Source: Mycobacterium sp. GA-1841
GTDB lineage: Bacteria; Actinomycetota; Actinomycetes; Mycobacteriales; Mycobacteriaceae
Direction: 5' to 3'
Length of the DNA: 64,000 bases
Assembly (NCBI RefSeq): GCF_001954135.1
Contig: NZ_MBEQ01000009.1
Span: 235,901-299,900 of the forward strand
A program made the translations under genes and the position numbers. The first letter of the stretch is position 1. Each line of letters opens with the position of its first letter. The notes below the pieces were generated by a model. It searched no databases, was not told where the DNA came from, and saw only the letters and a list, made by a program, of their open reading frames with translations. Shown here piece by piece: positions 42,910-53,304 of this stretch.

Positions 42910-43812
42910 TCACGGGAAGGCGTACTGCACGACCACGGGCGCGTGGTCGGATAGCCGCGCGCCGGGGGTGGCTTCCTTGTCGACGGTCACCGATACGGCG
43001 GTCTTCGCGAGCCGCGGCGTGGCCAGGTGGTGATCGATCCGCCAGCCCACGTCCTTGACGAACGACTCGCCGGCCCAACTCCACCAGGACAATGGCCCGG
43101 GGCGGTCGCCGTGCACCGTCCGGACCACGTCGATGAGCGTGCGGGGGCCGATCTGTGCGCCCAGCCAGGCGCGTTCCTCGGGGAGGAAGCCCTCCATCTT
43201 CTGCGCGGGCCGCCAATTGGTCACGTCGTGCGGAAGATGGGCCAGGTTCAGGTCGCCGAGCAACAGAAACTCGCGGCCCGCGTCGAGCGCCGCCCGACGG
43301 TTCCGGCGCAGCTCGCGTGCGAACGCCCCGAGGAAGCGCATCTTCCGGTCGTACTTGGCGCCGCCGTCAGGTGTGTCGCGCATGTTGCCTGGCCGCTGCA
43401 GGTGCGCCGGCAGGCCGCCCTTCGGCAGGTAGAGGCACGCCACCGTGAGGGGAGTGTCCGCGAGGTCGACCTCGAGGTATCGGCCTTCGTGCGCGTAGGC
43501 CCCGAGGCCCCGAGTGCGCGGTGGATGCGAGACCCAGGTCCGTATGGCCGACGGTGCTTCGCGTGTCAGGATCGCGACACCGTTGCGGCCCGGAATCGAG
43601 CCGCAGTCGATTGCCGCGTCATAACCGTCGAACGCGCCGACTTCTCCGGCTGGGCAGCGCAACTCTTGCAAGGCCACCACATCGAGCTTCCGCTCGGCGA
43701 GCCAGTCCTCGAAGCCCCGACGGCGTGCCGCCCGGATCCCGTTGACGTTGAAGGTGGCGATGCCCAGGTTTGGAATGTCAGGCATCGGGTGCGGGTGGTT
43801 AGGTTCGGTCAT
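42910..43812 (-). CDS. Exonuclease III / AP-endonuclease family protein
   Basis: 300 residues from ATG 43812. Metal and catalytic motifs of the exonuclease III fold in order: IATFNVNGIRAARRRGFEDW, the metal Glu in VVALQELRCP, FLLLGDLNLAHLP (Asp/Asn), a WWSW segment with DVGWRIDHHLATP and the final RLSDHAPVVVQYAFP. The order and length fit ExoIII/AP endonucleases, although the QE and GDxN segments differ from what I recall of mycobacterial XthA, so it is a second, accessory-type member. Expected role: DNA 3'-end processing or AP-site cleavage. Inside the hairpin-bounded segment. Confidence 0.8.
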   Translation of the reverse strand: MTEPNHPHPMPDIPNLGIATFNVNGIRAARRRGFEDWLAERKLDVVALQELRCPAGEVGAFDGYDAAIDCGSIPGRNGVAILTREAPSAIRTWVSHPPRTRGLGAYAHEGRYLEVDLADTPLTVACLYLPKGGLPAHLQRPGNMRDTPDGGAKYDRKMRFLGAFARELRRNRRAALDAGREFLLLGDLNLAHLPHDVTNWRPAQKMEGFLPEERAWLGAQIGPRTLIDVVRTVHGDRPGPLSWWSWAGESFVKDVGWRIDHHLATPRLAKTAVSVTVDKEATPGARLSDHAPVVVQYAFP

Positions 43813-44030
43813 CGAGTCATCATTTTCACTCCACACGGTCGCCAAAGGCCGCAACACGGTAACGCCGCTTTGATGTCTATTTGATATGGATGGCGTTCTG
43901 TATAAAAAAGCTCTGGATGTTGCGCGCGATAGTGATGCGATCGTGGATCCAGATCAATTGGGGAGGGTGCGAAGGGTGTCGTATCGCCGCGGGGCGCGTT
44001 CTCTGCGGCGTCGCGGTCACCCCGTCGACT

Positions 44031-44077
44031 GGCTAGTTATCGCACGCACATCGCGAAACTTCGTGCAATAAACAGCC
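44031..44077. repeat. Imperfect hairpin, copy 2 of the paired element
   Basis: Arms 44031-44046 and 44062-44077 pair in 13 of 16 positions. The sequence (GGCTAGTTATCGCACG ... CGTGCAATAAACAGCC) is recognisably the same element as 41285-41331. It lies 9 bp beyond the DUF5997 stop and could terminate that gene. Confidence 0.6.
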
Positions 44078-44086
44078 ATTCGGCGT

Positions 44087-44470
44087 TTAGCGGCGAGCCT
44101 CGTCCGCGCGCAGTGCCTTCAGACGTCGCTCCTCACGCAGCACTTCCTGGTAGCTCTCCCGCTCGGCGACGAGCCACTCCGGCTTCTCCTCGAGCAGCGC
44201 ATCGATCTGCTCGGTGGTGAGCGCTTTCTCGACACCGCCACGCCCGAGGCCGGCGATCGAGATGCCGAGCTTGGCCGCCACGAGGTTCTTCGGATGCGGC
44301 CCGTTCTTGCGGAGGTCTTTGAGCCACTGCGGCGGGTTCTCCTGCAGCGCGGCAAGCTCGTCGCGGGTGATCGGGTTCTCCTGAAACTCCGCAGGCGTCG
44401 CCGGCAAGTACACGTCCAGCTTCTTGGCCGCCGTTGCGGGTTTCATGGACTGGGCATTCGGCCTGCTCAT
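44087..44470 (-). CDS. DUF5997 family protein
   Basis: 127 residues from ATG 44470. KPATAAKKLDVYLPATPAEF, PPQWLKDLRKNGPHPKNLVA, KLGISIAGLGRGGVEKALTT and the basic C-terminal helix EVLREERRLKALR match the actinobacterial DUF5997 family. Function unknown. A helix-turn-helix-like VAAKLGISIAGL segment could imply nucleic-acid binding, but this is speculative. Divergent from the LysR-domain gene with only 26 bp between start codons, a pairing common in actinobacteria. Confidence 0.75.
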   Translation of the reverse strand: MSRPNAQSMKPATAAKKLDVYLPATPAEFQENPITRDELAALQENPPQWLKDLRKNGPHPKNLVAAKLGISIAGLGRGGVEKALTTEQIDALLEEKPEWLVAERESYQEVLREERRLKALRADEARR

Positions 44471-44477
44471 GGCGCTC

Positions 44478-44493
44478 AGCCTATCGGTAATCT
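44478..44493. promoter_or_regulatory. Back-to-back -10 elements for two leaderless divergent transcripts
   Basis: On the minus strand TAGGCT (44483-44478) is 7 bases before the DUF5997 ATG. On the plus strand TAATCT (44488-44493) is 6 bases before the GTG at 44500. Both fit TAnnnT with leaderless spacing, and the two hexamers are only 4 bp apart. Confidence 0.5.
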
Positions 44494-44496
44494 GAG

Positions 44497-45213
44497 GTGG
44501 TGATCGCGCCGTCCCTGACCCTCGGGTACATCCCCGGCGGGACGCCCGCGAAGTGGGAGCGGATCTGGTCGCAGCGCCACTCCGAGGTTGCCTTGCAGTT
44601 GTGCGCGGTCGCCGCGGTTGATGCCGCCGACGCGGTGCGGGCCGGCACTGTTGACGTGGCATTACTCCGGTTGCCGGCCGACACGTCCGGGCTGGCGGTC
44701 ATCCCGCTGTATGAGGAGACGACGGTGGCGGTGGTGCCGACCGATCACCTTCTCAGCGCAGTCGACGAGATCACTGCCGCGGACCTCGACGGGGAGCCGA
44801 CGTTGGTCCCACTCGACGACGTCGTCGACTGGCCGGACGCGCCGGGTACTCCCGTCACCTATCGACCCGAAACCACTGCGGAGGCAATAGAACTCGTCGC
44901 CGCCGGGATGGGTGCGCTCATCGTGCCGCAGTCGCTGGCGCGGTTGTATCACCGCAAAGATCTCACGTACCGGCCGATCACCGACGCACCCGTCTGTCCG
45001 GTGGCGCTCGCCTTCCCGGAGGGGCCGCAGCCGGCACTGGTCGAGGAGTTCATCGGGATCGTGCGCGGCCGCAAGCCGGGCTCTTCGCGGGGGCAGGCCG
45101 CGCCGGCGCCGAAACGCACCGCGCGAGAGAAGACGCTCGCAAAGCAGGCGGCCCGTGCCGCCGCAGGAAAGGTCGCTCGCAAGCCCGGGCGTGCCGGCCG
45201 TGGGAAACGCTGA
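44497..45213 (+). CDS. LysR substrate-binding-domain protein without a DNA-binding domain
   Basis: 238 residues. LTLGYIPGGTPAKWERIWSQ, ALLRLPADTSGLAVIPLYEE, TTVAVVPTDHLLSAVDEITA and AIELVAAGMGALIVPQSLAR follow the LysR effector-binding (periplasmic-binding-like) fold. The N-terminal helix-turn-helix is missing and there is no space for it upstream. The last ~45 residues are Lys/Arg/Ala-rich (AREKTLAKQAARAAAGKVAR), which could bind nucleic acid. GTG 44497 or 44500 may be the start; 44500 fits a leaderless transcript better. Divergent partner of DUF5997; effector unknown. Confidence 0.8.
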   Translation: MVIAPSLTLGYIPGGTPAKWERIWSQRHSEVALQLCAVAAVDAADAVRAGTVDVALLRLPADTSGLAVIPLYEETTVAVVPTDHLLSAVDEITAADLDGEPTLVPLDDVVDWPDAPGTPVTYRPETTAEAIELVAAGMGALIVPQSLARLYHRKDLTYRPITDAPVCPVALAFPEGPQPALVEEFIGIVRGRKPGSSRGQAAPAPKRTAREKTLAKQAARAAAGKVARKPGRAGRGKR

Positions 45214-45576
45214 CGTAATAGCGCGGCCGGATCGAAGCAGTATTTCACCGATCTGTGGACGCCTGGGCGATCGGGAACGCCGCCAGCCGAAGAATTGTCC
45301 GGGAATCCCTCGATGCAGCAACCATTCAAGGCATTGCCAATATCATTAGCTATCCGAATATTTCGACGAAGCTCGGCACGATTTGTCGTTTGCTGGCATT
45401 GGTTGAGCAATTGACTCGTTCAGTCGCCTATGGGTCCGCGACGATTTCGCCAGGATAATCTTTCGTGAACGATAAATAGGGCCGCAATCGCCGCACTACC
45501 CTTTACCGGTAGGGGAGTTTGGCGGGACACTTGTGACGGATATTGGGGACCGTAACCGCCGTTTCTCGGGGGAGGA
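45214..45576. other. Intergenic region upstream of the NRPS gene
   Basis: 363 bp, noticeably more A+T-rich than its surroundings in 45300-45480. No gene recognised. A 15-codon GTG frame (45534-45580, [14 protein letters not shown]) ends in a TGA that overlaps the NRPS ATG codons and could couple translation. It probably contains the NRPS promoter; no operator could be identified. Confidence 0.35.
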
Positions 45577-48500
45577 ATGATGAGCGGAGACCCGTCGCTG
45601 CGCATCCTGTCGATCGATCCGCTCGATGACGACGAGCGCGACATTCTCGACGATTGGGGCAACCGCGCAGTCCTGACCCAGCCGACACCGGCCAAGGTGT
45701 CGATTCCGGAATTGTTCGCGGCGCAGGTGGTCCGGAATCCGACCGCTGTGGCCCTGGTGTGTGGGGAGCACAGGTGGACTTACCGCGAGTTGGATCAGGC
45801 CGCCAACCGATTGGCGCACCTGATGGCCGGTCACGGAGCGGCCGCCGGGGAGTGTGTCGCCCTGTTGTTCCCGCGTTGCGCCGAGGCGATCATCGCCATC
45901 TTGGCCGTGCTGAAAACCGGGGCGGCGTATCTGCCGATCGATCCCGCCCACCCCGACGCTCGGATCGCATTCATGCTCTCCGACGCGGCGCCGGTGGCCG
46001 CGGTCACCGCCGCTGACCTGTACGCGCGGCTGAAGGGGACCGACATCGCGACCATCGCTGTCGACGATCCCGCCCTCGCCGGACAAGCCGACAGCGAATT
46101 GCCGCCACCCGACCCGGACAACCTGGCGTACCTGACCTACACCTCCGGAACCACCGGTGTCCCCAAAGCTGTTGCCGTGACCCATCACAACGTCACACAG
46201 CTGCTCGAACCGCTACCCGCCGCCCTGCCCGCAGACCCGGGACAGGTGTGGTCGCAATGGCATTCGCTGGTCTTCGACGTGTCGGTGTGGGAGATCTGGG
46301 GTGCGTTGCTGCACGGTGGCACGTTGGTGGTGGTACCTGAATCGGTGGGCACCTCACCAATGGACTTTCACGCGTTGCTGGTCCGCGAAAACGTCAGCGT
46401 GTTGTGCCAGACTCCCTCTGCGGCAGGCATGTTGTCGCCGGAGGGGTTGGACGCCACCACACTGGTGGTGGCCGGTGAGGCGTGCCCACCGGATCTCGTC
46501 CGGCGGTGGGCGCCCGGGCGCGTGATGATCAACGCCTACGGGCCCACCGAGACCACGATCTATGCGGCGATCAGCGCGCCGTTGTCGGCAGAGTCCAGTG
46601 CCGTACCGATCGGCCGGCCGGTGCCTCGCGGGGCGGCGTTTGTATTGGACGAGTTTCTGCGTCCGGCGTCCGAGGGCACGGTCGGTGAGCTGTATGTGGC
46701 TGGGGCGGGGGTGGCCGTCGGATACGTGCGCAGAGGTGGCTTGACCGCGGCGCGGTTCGTGGCATGCCCGTTCGGTGCACCAGGGCAACGGATGTACCGC
46801 ACGGGCGATCGGGCCCGTTGGGACGACAACGGTCAGTTGCACTACCTGGGTCGCTCCGACGAGCAGGTCAAGATTCGTGGTTACCGCATCGAGCTGGGCG
46901 AAATCCAGGCCGCCTTGGCCGCGTTGGACGGCGTGGAGCAGGCGGTGGTGATTGCCCGCGAAGACCGCCCGGGTGACAAGCGCCTGGTCGGTTACGTCAC
47001 CGGCAGTGTTGATCCGGCCGAATTGCGCAGCGCGCTGGCAGAGCGCCTGCCCGCCTACATGGTCCCGGCCGCGGTGCTGGTGTTGGAAGCCGTCCCGTTG
47101 ACGATCAACGGCAAGCTTGACCGCCGGGCCCTGCCGATGCCGGAATACCGCAGCGACGCAGACGAATTCCGCGCTCCGAGCACGCAGGTGGAAACCCTCC
47201 TGACCGATATCTATGCTCAGGTGCTCGGTGTCGATCGGGTTGGAGTCGGCGACTCATTTTTCGCTCTGGGCGGCGACAGCATCCTGTCGATGCAGGTGGT
47301 GGCGCGGGCCCGGGCCCACGGTGTGCTGTTCCGGCCGCGCGATGTCTTCGTGGCGCAGACCGTGGCACGGCTGGTGGCGGCGTGTCAGGTGGCCGGTGAT
47401 GAGGCCGCCGCGGACGAAGGACTCGGACCGGTGGCGCCCACGCCGATCATGCGTTGGCTGCAGACGGTCGACGGCCCGGTGGGCGAGTTCAACCAGACCG
47501 TCGTCCTGCGGGCGCCGGCCGAGGTGTCCGAAGCTGACGTGGTGGTCGTCCTGCAGGCGCTGCTCGATCACCATGGCGCGTTGCGGCTACACGTGCCGAC
47601 CGAGGCGGGGGACTGGGCGCCGGTCGTGCCGGAGGCGGGGTCGGTGCGAGCCGGTGACTGTCTGCGGGTCGTCGACGCGTTGTCGGAGGAGACGCTCACC
47701 GCGGCCCGGTCGCGCCTTGACCTGACCGCCGGCCGGATGCTGTCGGCACTGTGGGTGCCCACCACCGGGGAGCTGGCGTTGGTGGTCCACCATCTGGCTG
47801 TCGACGGAGTGTCGTGGCGAATCCTGTTGGAAGACCTCAACATCGCCTGGAACCAGCATCATCGAGGGGAGCCGGTGCAGTTGCCCACCGGTGGGACGTC
47901 GTTTGCCCGATGGTCGTCAGTACTGGCCGACCACGCGCGCAGTAATCAAGTGACCGCGCTCGCCGACGCCTGGCGGCAGGTCACGTCGCACCCGCCTGTC
48001 CTACCGGATGTCGACCCGGTCCGCGACACCTACGCCACGGCCGGTCAGATGTCGGCCTCGTTGGATCCTGAGACCACCCGTCAGTTGCTCGGTCCGGTGC
48101 CGGCGGCATTTCACGCCGGGGTGCAAGACATCCTGTTGATCGCGTTCGGATTGGCCTGGAACGAATTCATCGGCGGCGGAGTGCCGATCGGTATCGATGT
48201 GGAAGGTCACGGTCGTCAGGAAGAGATTGCACCAGATCTCGACCTGTCGCGCACCGTCGGCTGGTTCACCACCAAGTATCCCGTGTCGCTGCGGTTGGGC
48301 GATCTGAGTTGGGCGCAGGTGACTGTCGGCGACACTGCCCTCGGCGCGATTCTCAAGCACGCCAAGGAACAGCTGCGCGGCCTACCGGACGGTCTCACCT
48401 ACGGTCTGCTGCGTTATCTGAATCCCGATGTCACCCTGGATGGTTCGGATCCGACCATCGGGTTCAACTATCTCGGGCGGCTCGGCGCCGGTTCGGGGGA

Positions 48501-51500
48501 GCTGTCGGCCGGGTTGTGGCACATCGATCAGAGTGCCCTGGCCATCGCCGACGCGGCGTCGGCAGTGGCCATGCCCTTGATGCACACGGTCGAGTTGAAC
48601 GCAGGTATCGAGGACAGCGAGCTGGGCCCGAGTTTGCGGGCCGGTTGGACGTGGGCGCCGTCGTCGGTCGACGAGGACCAGATCCAGCGTTTGAGCCGGT
48701 TGTGGTTTGAGGCACTGGTGGGAATCTGCGCGCACGTGTGCTCCGGTGGCGGGGGGTTCACACCGTCGGACATCGCTCCGGCCCGACTGACCCAACGGCA
48801 ACTCGACGAGCTGACTGATCGGTACCGCGTCGCCGACGTGTTGCCGCTGACCCCGATGCAGGAGGGTTTGCTCTTCCACACCACCTTCGCTCATCGGCGG
48901 TCCGATCCCGTGGCCGCCGAACTGTATGCGGTGCAACTGGATTTCACCGCGATCGGCGTCCTCGACCAGGATCGGCTACTCGATGCGCTCCGCACCGTTG
49001 TCGCACGCCATCCCAACCTCGCGGCCCAGTTCTGCACCCAGTTCGGCGAGCCGGTACAGGTCATACCGGCCGACCCGGTGATGGCGTGGCGGTGTCTGGA
49101 TCTACGGGAAGATGACCGCACGCCCGAGGCCGAGGTGGATCGACTCTGTGCCGCCGAGCGGGCCGCGGTGTGCGACCTCGGCACCGGTCGGCCGACCTTC
49201 CGGGCGGCGTTGATCCGTACCCGAGGAAACGAGCATCGGATCGTGCTGACGTTTCACCACGTCGTCATCGACGGTTGGTCGCTACCGATTCTGCTGCGGG
49301 AGATCTTCGCCAGATACTTTGGTCAGCGGCTGCCGGCGACCGGGACCTATCGCGATGCGGTGAGCTGGCTGGCCAGCCGGGATCGTGACGCCGCCCGTGC
49401 GGCCTGGCGGGAGGTGTTCGAGGGATTCGAGAGTCCGACCCTGGTTGCTTCGCCGGCACCACCGGGGCCGCGCGGTGTGGAAACGTACCGTGTCTCGGCT
49501 GCGGAGACGAAAGCTGTTGGTGCACTGGCGCGTGCCTGTGAGACCACGGTCAGCACCGTGTTGCAGGCGGCCTGGGCACAGCTGTTGATGACGCTGACCG
49601 CTCGGCGTGACGTGGCCTTCGGCACGGTGGTGTCGGGTCGGCCGGCGGAGGTGGCGGAGGCCGACACCATCGTCGGTCTGCTGATCAACACCGTGCCGGT
49701 GCGGGCCCACGCCGCTGCGGACTGCACGGTCGCCGACTTGTTGGACCAGCTGCAACATGCCCACAACGACACAGTCGAGCACGAACACCTGGCGCTGAGC
49801 GAAATTCACCGCCTCACCGGTCACGACCGACTGTTCGACACCTTGTTTCTGTACGAGAACTACCCGCTGGATGCTGGGTCCTTTTCCAGCGCACACGAAT
49901 TGACCATCACCGAGTTCAGCAACCGCGAATACAACCACTACCCGTTGTCGGTGATGGCGCTGCCCGGCCACGAACTCGGTATCCGGGTGGAATACGACTC
50001 CGGGGCGTTCGATGCGGCGGACGTCGACGCGCTGGCCGAGCGATTCCGACGGCTTTTGACCGTCATGGCCGAGGACCCCGGTCGGCGGCTGTCGGTCATC
50101 GACGTGCTCGATCCGGCCGAGCACACGCGGCTCGACGCCTGGTCGCACCGGGCGGTCCTGACCGGGCCGACCACGGCGCCCACCTCGATTCCACAGCGGT
50201 TCGCCGAACAGGTGACGCGTACCCCGGACGCCCCCGCGCTCACGTGTGACGGCCGCACGATGGGCTATCGCGAGCTCGACGAGTCGTCGAATCGGTTGGC
50301 GAACCGGCTGTCGGCCGAGGGTGTGGGTCCGGGTGACTTTGTGGCAGTGCTGTTTCCGCGTTGCGCCGAGGCGATCGTGGCGATTCTCGCGGTGCTGAAA
50401 GCGGGGGCGGCCTATCTGCCGATCGACCCGGCGGTGCCGTCGGCGCGGCTGGACTTCCTGCTCCGCGACACCGCCCCGGCTGCCGTGATCACCACGGAGT
50501 ACCTGAGGCATCGGCTGGACCAGTTCGACGGGCTGATCATTGACGTCGATGACCGCGCCGTTGCCGGCGGCCCCAGTGCCGGGTTGCCGATGCCGGCCCC
50601 CGACGACATCGCCTACGCGATCTACACGTCGGGCACCACCGGCACTCCAAAGGGTGTGGCGATCACCCACCACAACGTCACCCGATTGTTCGACTCGCTT
50701 GACGTCGGCCTGGAGCTGGGACCGCAACAGGTGTGGACACAAGGTCATTCCTACGGGTTCGACTATTCCGTCTGGGAGATCTGGGGTGCGCTGCTGCACG
50801 GTGGTCGGCTCGTTGTCGTCCCGGATTCGGTCTCGGCGTCGCCGCCGGATCTCCATGCGCTGTTGGTTTCCGAGAACGTCAGCGTGCTGAGTCAGACGCC
50901 GGCAGCGGTGGCCGCCCTCGACCCCGAAGGATTGGACTCGACGGTACTCATGGTGGCGGGTGAGGCATGCCCGCCGGAGGTGGTGGACCGGTGGGCACCG
51001 GGCCGGTTGATGCTCAACGGTTACGGTCCGACCGAGACCACGGTCTATGCCACGATCGGCGCGCCGGTGGCCGACGCGAGCGTGGTTCCGATCGGCTTTC
51101 CGGTGCCCGGCGCGGCGGTGTTCGTTCTCGACGAGTGGCTGCGACCGGTACCGGCCGGTGTGGTGGGCGAGCTGTATGTGGCCGGTCTCGGCGTGGCGGT
51201 GGGCTACCTGCGTCGGCCGGCGTTGACCGCGTCGCGATTCGTGTGCTGCCCGTTCGGCGGCCGTGGGGCGCGCATGTATCGCACAGGAGATCTCGTGCAG
51301 TGGGGCGCAGACGGGCAACTGCAGTATCTGGGCCGCGCTGACGGGCAGGTCAAGATCCGCGGCTACCGCATCGAACTCGGTGAGATCCAGGCGGCCTTGA
51401 GCGAGCTCGACGGGATCAGGCAGGCAGCGGTCATCGTCCGTGAGGACCGGCCGGGGGACAAGCGTCTGGTTGGTTACGTCACGGAAACCACGAGCGGCAC

Positions 51501-53280
51501 TGTGGATCCCGCGGCGGTGCGCCGCGCGCTGGCCGATCGGCTGCCGGCCTATCTGGTGCCGGCGGCGATCGTGGTGCTCGATGCCCTGCCGCTCACGGTG
51601 AACGGCAAACTCGACAAACGCGCACTGCCCGCACCGGAGTACCACGCCGTCGAGACCTACCGCGCGCCGACCAACGCGGCCGAGCAGACCGTGGCGGGTA
51701 TCTACGCCCAAGTCCTCGGAGTCGAGCGGGTAGGGGTCGACGACTCGTTCTTCGAACTGGGCGGTGACTCGATCTCCGCGATGCGTGTGGTCGCCGCCGT
51801 CAACACCGCTCTCGATGCCGACCTGGCGGTCCGTACCCTGTTCGAGGCGCCGTCGGTGACTGCCCTGTGCCGACAACTGGGCCGCGAGGCCGAGTCAAGC
51901 GTTGTCTCGGTCAACTTCGCGTCGGTGCATGACCCCGGTGCCGATCAGGTGCGGGCAAGCGACCTGAGATTGGACAAGTTCATCGACGCGGCCACGCTGG
52001 CGGCCGCCCCGACCGTGCCGCGCCCCGACGGCAAGCCGCACACCGTTCTGCTGACGGGGGCGACCGGCTTTCTCGGCCGCTATCTGCTGCTGGACTGGCT
52101 CAAGCGGCTGCGTCGCGTCGACGACACGGTGATCTGCCTGGTGCGGGCGGGCTCCGACGCGGACGCGCGGCAACGACTCGAGGCGACCTTCGACACCGAC
52201 CCGGCCCTGTACCGCTATTTCCGCGAATTGACCGACGGGCGGCTCACGGTGATTGCCGGCGACAAGGGGGAACCCAACCTCGGGTTGGACGAAGACACGT
52301 GGCAGCAGTTGGCCGAAACGGTCGATGTGATCGTCGACTCCGCGGCCTTCGTCAACGGAATCCTGCCCTATGACGAGTTTTTCGTTCCCAACGTGGTGGG
52401 TACGGCCGAGCTGATCCGGTTGGCGATCACCACGAAACTGAAGCCCTACACGTTCGTGTCGACCGCCGATGTGCGTCATCAGATCGAGCCGTCGGCGTTC
52501 ACCGAGCACGCCGACATCCGTGAGATCAGTCCGATCCGCGCCGTCGACGGCAGCTTTGCGAACGGGTACGGCAACAGCAAGTGGGCCGGTGAAGTGTTGT
52601 TGCGCGAGGCCCACGACCTGTGCGGGTTGCCGGTGGCGGTGTTCCGCTGCGACATGATCCTGGCCGACACCAGCTACGCCGGTCAGCTCAATGTGCCGGA
52701 CAACTTCACCCGGATGGTGCTGAGCGTGGTGGCCACCGGGCTGGCGCCGGCGTCGTTCTATCAACTCGACGCCGACGGCAATCGCCAACGGGCACACTAC
52801 GACGCGCTGCCCGTCGGTTTCGTCTCCGAGGCGATCAGCACGCTGGGCTGGCAGGCGGCCCGTGCCGGTTCATCGAACTTCGAGACCTACCACGTGATGA
52901 ATCCGCACGACGACGGCATCGGCATCGACGAATACGTCGACTGGCTGATCGACGCCGGTTACCCCATCGAGCGCATCGCCGATTTCGGAGAATGGTTGCA
53001 GCGCTTCGAAACTGCCCTGCGCGCACTTCCGGACCAGCAGCGTCGTCATTCGGTGCTGCGGATCTTGGCCTCGCAGTTCACGAACGATCTGAAAGCGCCC
53101 GAGCCGACCCATGGGTCCTACGGGCCGACCGATCGGTTCCGAGCGGCGGTGCGGGAGGCGGGAATCGGCGCCGACACCGAGAATCCGGACATCCCGCACA
53201 TCTCGGCACCCATCATCACCAAGTACGTGACCGAGCTGGAGCGGTTCGGCCTGCTTCCGCCGCTGGCATCGTCGGCGTAG
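45577..53280 (+). CDS. Bimodular non-ribosomal peptide synthetase A-T-E-C-A-T-R
   Basis: 2,567 residues. A C-A linker-like start ([17 protein letters not shown]) leads into A1 (about 30-530, [14 protein letters not shown] near 189), T1 (GGDSI, Ser568), an epimerisation domain (610-1050: [13 protein letters not shown] at 738, [13 protein letters not shown]), a condensation domain (1085-1510: HHVVIDG at 1227), A2 (1535-2010), T2 (GGDSI, Ser2065) and a terminal thioester reductase (2150-2567: [12 protein letters not shown] at 2158, YGNSK). The reductase is strikingly like that of carboxylic acid reductases ([20 protein letters not shown]). Ten-residue selectivity codes, aligned by eye to GrsA: A1 DVWCVAAIYK, A2 DYWSMAGVYK; I recognise neither. 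Predicted product: D-residue-containing dipeptide released as aldehyde or alcohol. GGAGG directly precedes ATG 45577/45580. Confidence 0.93.
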   Translation: MMSGDPSLRILSIDPLDDDERDILDDWGNRAVLTQPTPAKVSIPELFAAQVVRNPTAVALVCGEHRWTYRELDQAANRLAHLMAGHGAAAGECVALLFPRCAEAIIAILAVLKTGAAYLPIDPAHPDARIAFMLSDAAPVAAVTAADLYARLKGTDIATIAVDDPALAGQADSELPPPDPDNLAYLTYTSGTTGVPKAVAVTHHNVTQLLEPLPAALPADPGQVWSQWHSLVFDVSVWEIWGALLHGGTLVVVPESVGTSPMDFHALLVRENVSVLCQTPSAAGMLSPEGLDATTLVVAGEACPPDLVRRWAPGRVMINAYGPTETTIYAAISAPLSAESSAVPIGRPVPRGAAFVLDEFLRPASEGTVGELYVAGAGVAVGYVRRGGLTAARFVACPFGAPGQRMYRTGDRARWDDNGQLHYLGRSDEQVKIRGYRIELGEIQAALAALDGVEQAVVIAREDRPGDKRLVGYVTGSVDPAELRSALAERLPAYMVPAAVLVLEAVPLTINGKLDRRALPMPEYRSDADEFRAPSTQVETLLTDIYAQVLGVDRVGVGDSFFALGGDSILSMQVVARARAHGVLFRPRDVFVAQTVARLVAACQVAGDEAAADEGLGPVAPTPIMRWLQTVDGPVGEFNQTVVLRAPAEVSEADVVVVLQALLDHHGALRLHVPTEAGDWAPVVPEAGSVRAGDCLRVVDALSEETLTAARSRLDLTAGRMLSALWVPTTGELALVVHHLAVDGVSWRILLEDLNIAWNQHHRGEPVQLPTGGTSFARWSSVLADHARSNQVTALADAWRQVTSHPPVLPDVDPVRDTYATAGQMSASLDPETTRQLLGPVPAAFHAGVQDILLIAFGLAWNEFIGGGVPIGIDVEGHGRQEEIAPDLDLSRTVGWFTTKYPVSLRLGDLSWAQVTVGDTALGAILKHAKEQLRGLPDGLTYGLLRYLNPDVTLDGSDPTIGFNYLGRLGAGSGELSAGLWHIDQSALAIADAASAVAMPLMHTVELNAGIEDSELGPSLRAGWTWAPSSVDEDQIQRLSRLWFEALVGICAHVCSGGGGFTPSDIAPARLTQRQLDELTDRYRVADVLPLTPMQEGLLFHTTFAHRRSDPVAAELYAVQLDFTAIGVLDQDRLLDALRTVVARHPNLAAQFCTQFGEPVQVIPADPVMAWRCLDLREDDRTPEAEVDRLCAAERAAVCDLGTGRPTFRAALIRTRGNEHRIVLTFHHVVIDGWSLPILLREIFARYFGQRLPATGTYRDAVSWLASRDRDAARAAWREVFEGFESPTLVASPAPPGPRGVETYRVSAAETKAVGALARACETTVSTVLQAAWAQLLMTLTARRDVAFGTVVSGRPAEVAEADTIVGLLINTVPVRAHAAADCTVADLLDQLQHAHNDTVEHEHLALSEIHRLTGHDRLFDTLFLYENYPLDAGSFSSAHELTITEFSNREYNHYPLSVMALPGHELGIRVEYDSGAFDAADVDALAERFRRLLTVMAEDPGRRLSVIDVLDPAEHTRLDAWSHRAVLTGPTTAPTSIPQRFAEQVTRTPDAPALTCDGRTMGYRELDESSNRLANRLSAEGVGPGDFVAVLFPRCAEAIVAILAVLKAGAAYLPIDPAVPSARLDFLLRDTAPAAVITTEYLRHRLDQFDGLIIDVDDRAVAGGPSAGLPMPAPDDIAYAIYTSGTTGTPKGVAITHHNVTRLFDSLDVGLELGPQQVWTQGHSYGFDYSVWEIWGALLHGGRLVVVPDSVSASPPDLHALLVSENVSVLSQTPAAVAALDPEGLDSTVLMVAGEACPPEVVDRWAPGRLMLNGYGPTETTVYATIGAPVADASVVPIGFPVPGAAVFVLDEWLRPVPAGVVGELYVAGLGVAVGYLRRPALTASRFVCCPFGGRGARMYRTGDLVQWGADGQLQYLGRADGQVKIRGYRIELGEIQAALSELDGIRQAAVIVREDRPGDKRLVGYVTETTSGTVDPAAVRRALADRLPAYLVPAAIVVLDALPLTVNGKLDKRALPAPEYHAVETYRAPTNAAEQTVAGIYAQVLGVERVGVDDSFFELGGDSISAMRVVAAVNTALDADLAVRTLFEAPSVTALCRQLGREAESSVVSVNFASVHDPGADQVRASDLRLDKFIDAATLAAAPTVPRPDGKPHTVLLTGATGFLGRYLLLDWLKRLRRVDDTVICLVRAGSDADARQRLEATFDTDPALYRYFRELTDGRLTVIAGDKGEPNLGLDEDTWQQLAETVDVIVDSAAFVNGILPYDEFFVPNVVGTAELIRLAITTKLKPYTFVSTADVRHQIEPSAFTEHADIREISPIRAVDGSFANGYGNSKWAGEVLLREAHDLCGLPVAVFRCDMILADTSYAGQLNVPDNFTRMVLSVVATGLAPASFYQLDADGNRQRAHYDALPVGFVSEAISTLGWQAARAGSSNFETYHVMNPHDDGIGIDEYVDWLIDAGYPIERIADFGEWLQRFETALRALPDQQRRHSVLRILASQFTNDLKAPEPTHGSYGPTDRFRAAVREAGIGADTENPDIPHISAPIITKYVTELERFGLLPPLASSA

Positions 53281-53304
53281 CGCCACGACGTCAGGCTCGC
53301 CGGC

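Noticed and set aside
43886..44071. 61-codon plus-strand ORF
   Set aside because: Starts downstream of no ribosome-binding site and runs into the second hairpin; no recognisable sequence.
41285..44077. Hairpin pair as ends of an insertion sequence
   Set aside because: No transposase or integrase between them and no flanking target duplication seen; kept only as related hairpins.
49282..51876. 864-codon open frame on the minus strand
   Set aside because: Lies entirely antisense to the NRPS C and A2 domains; Arg/His-rich with no recognisable motif, the usual antisense shadow in high-GC coding DNA.
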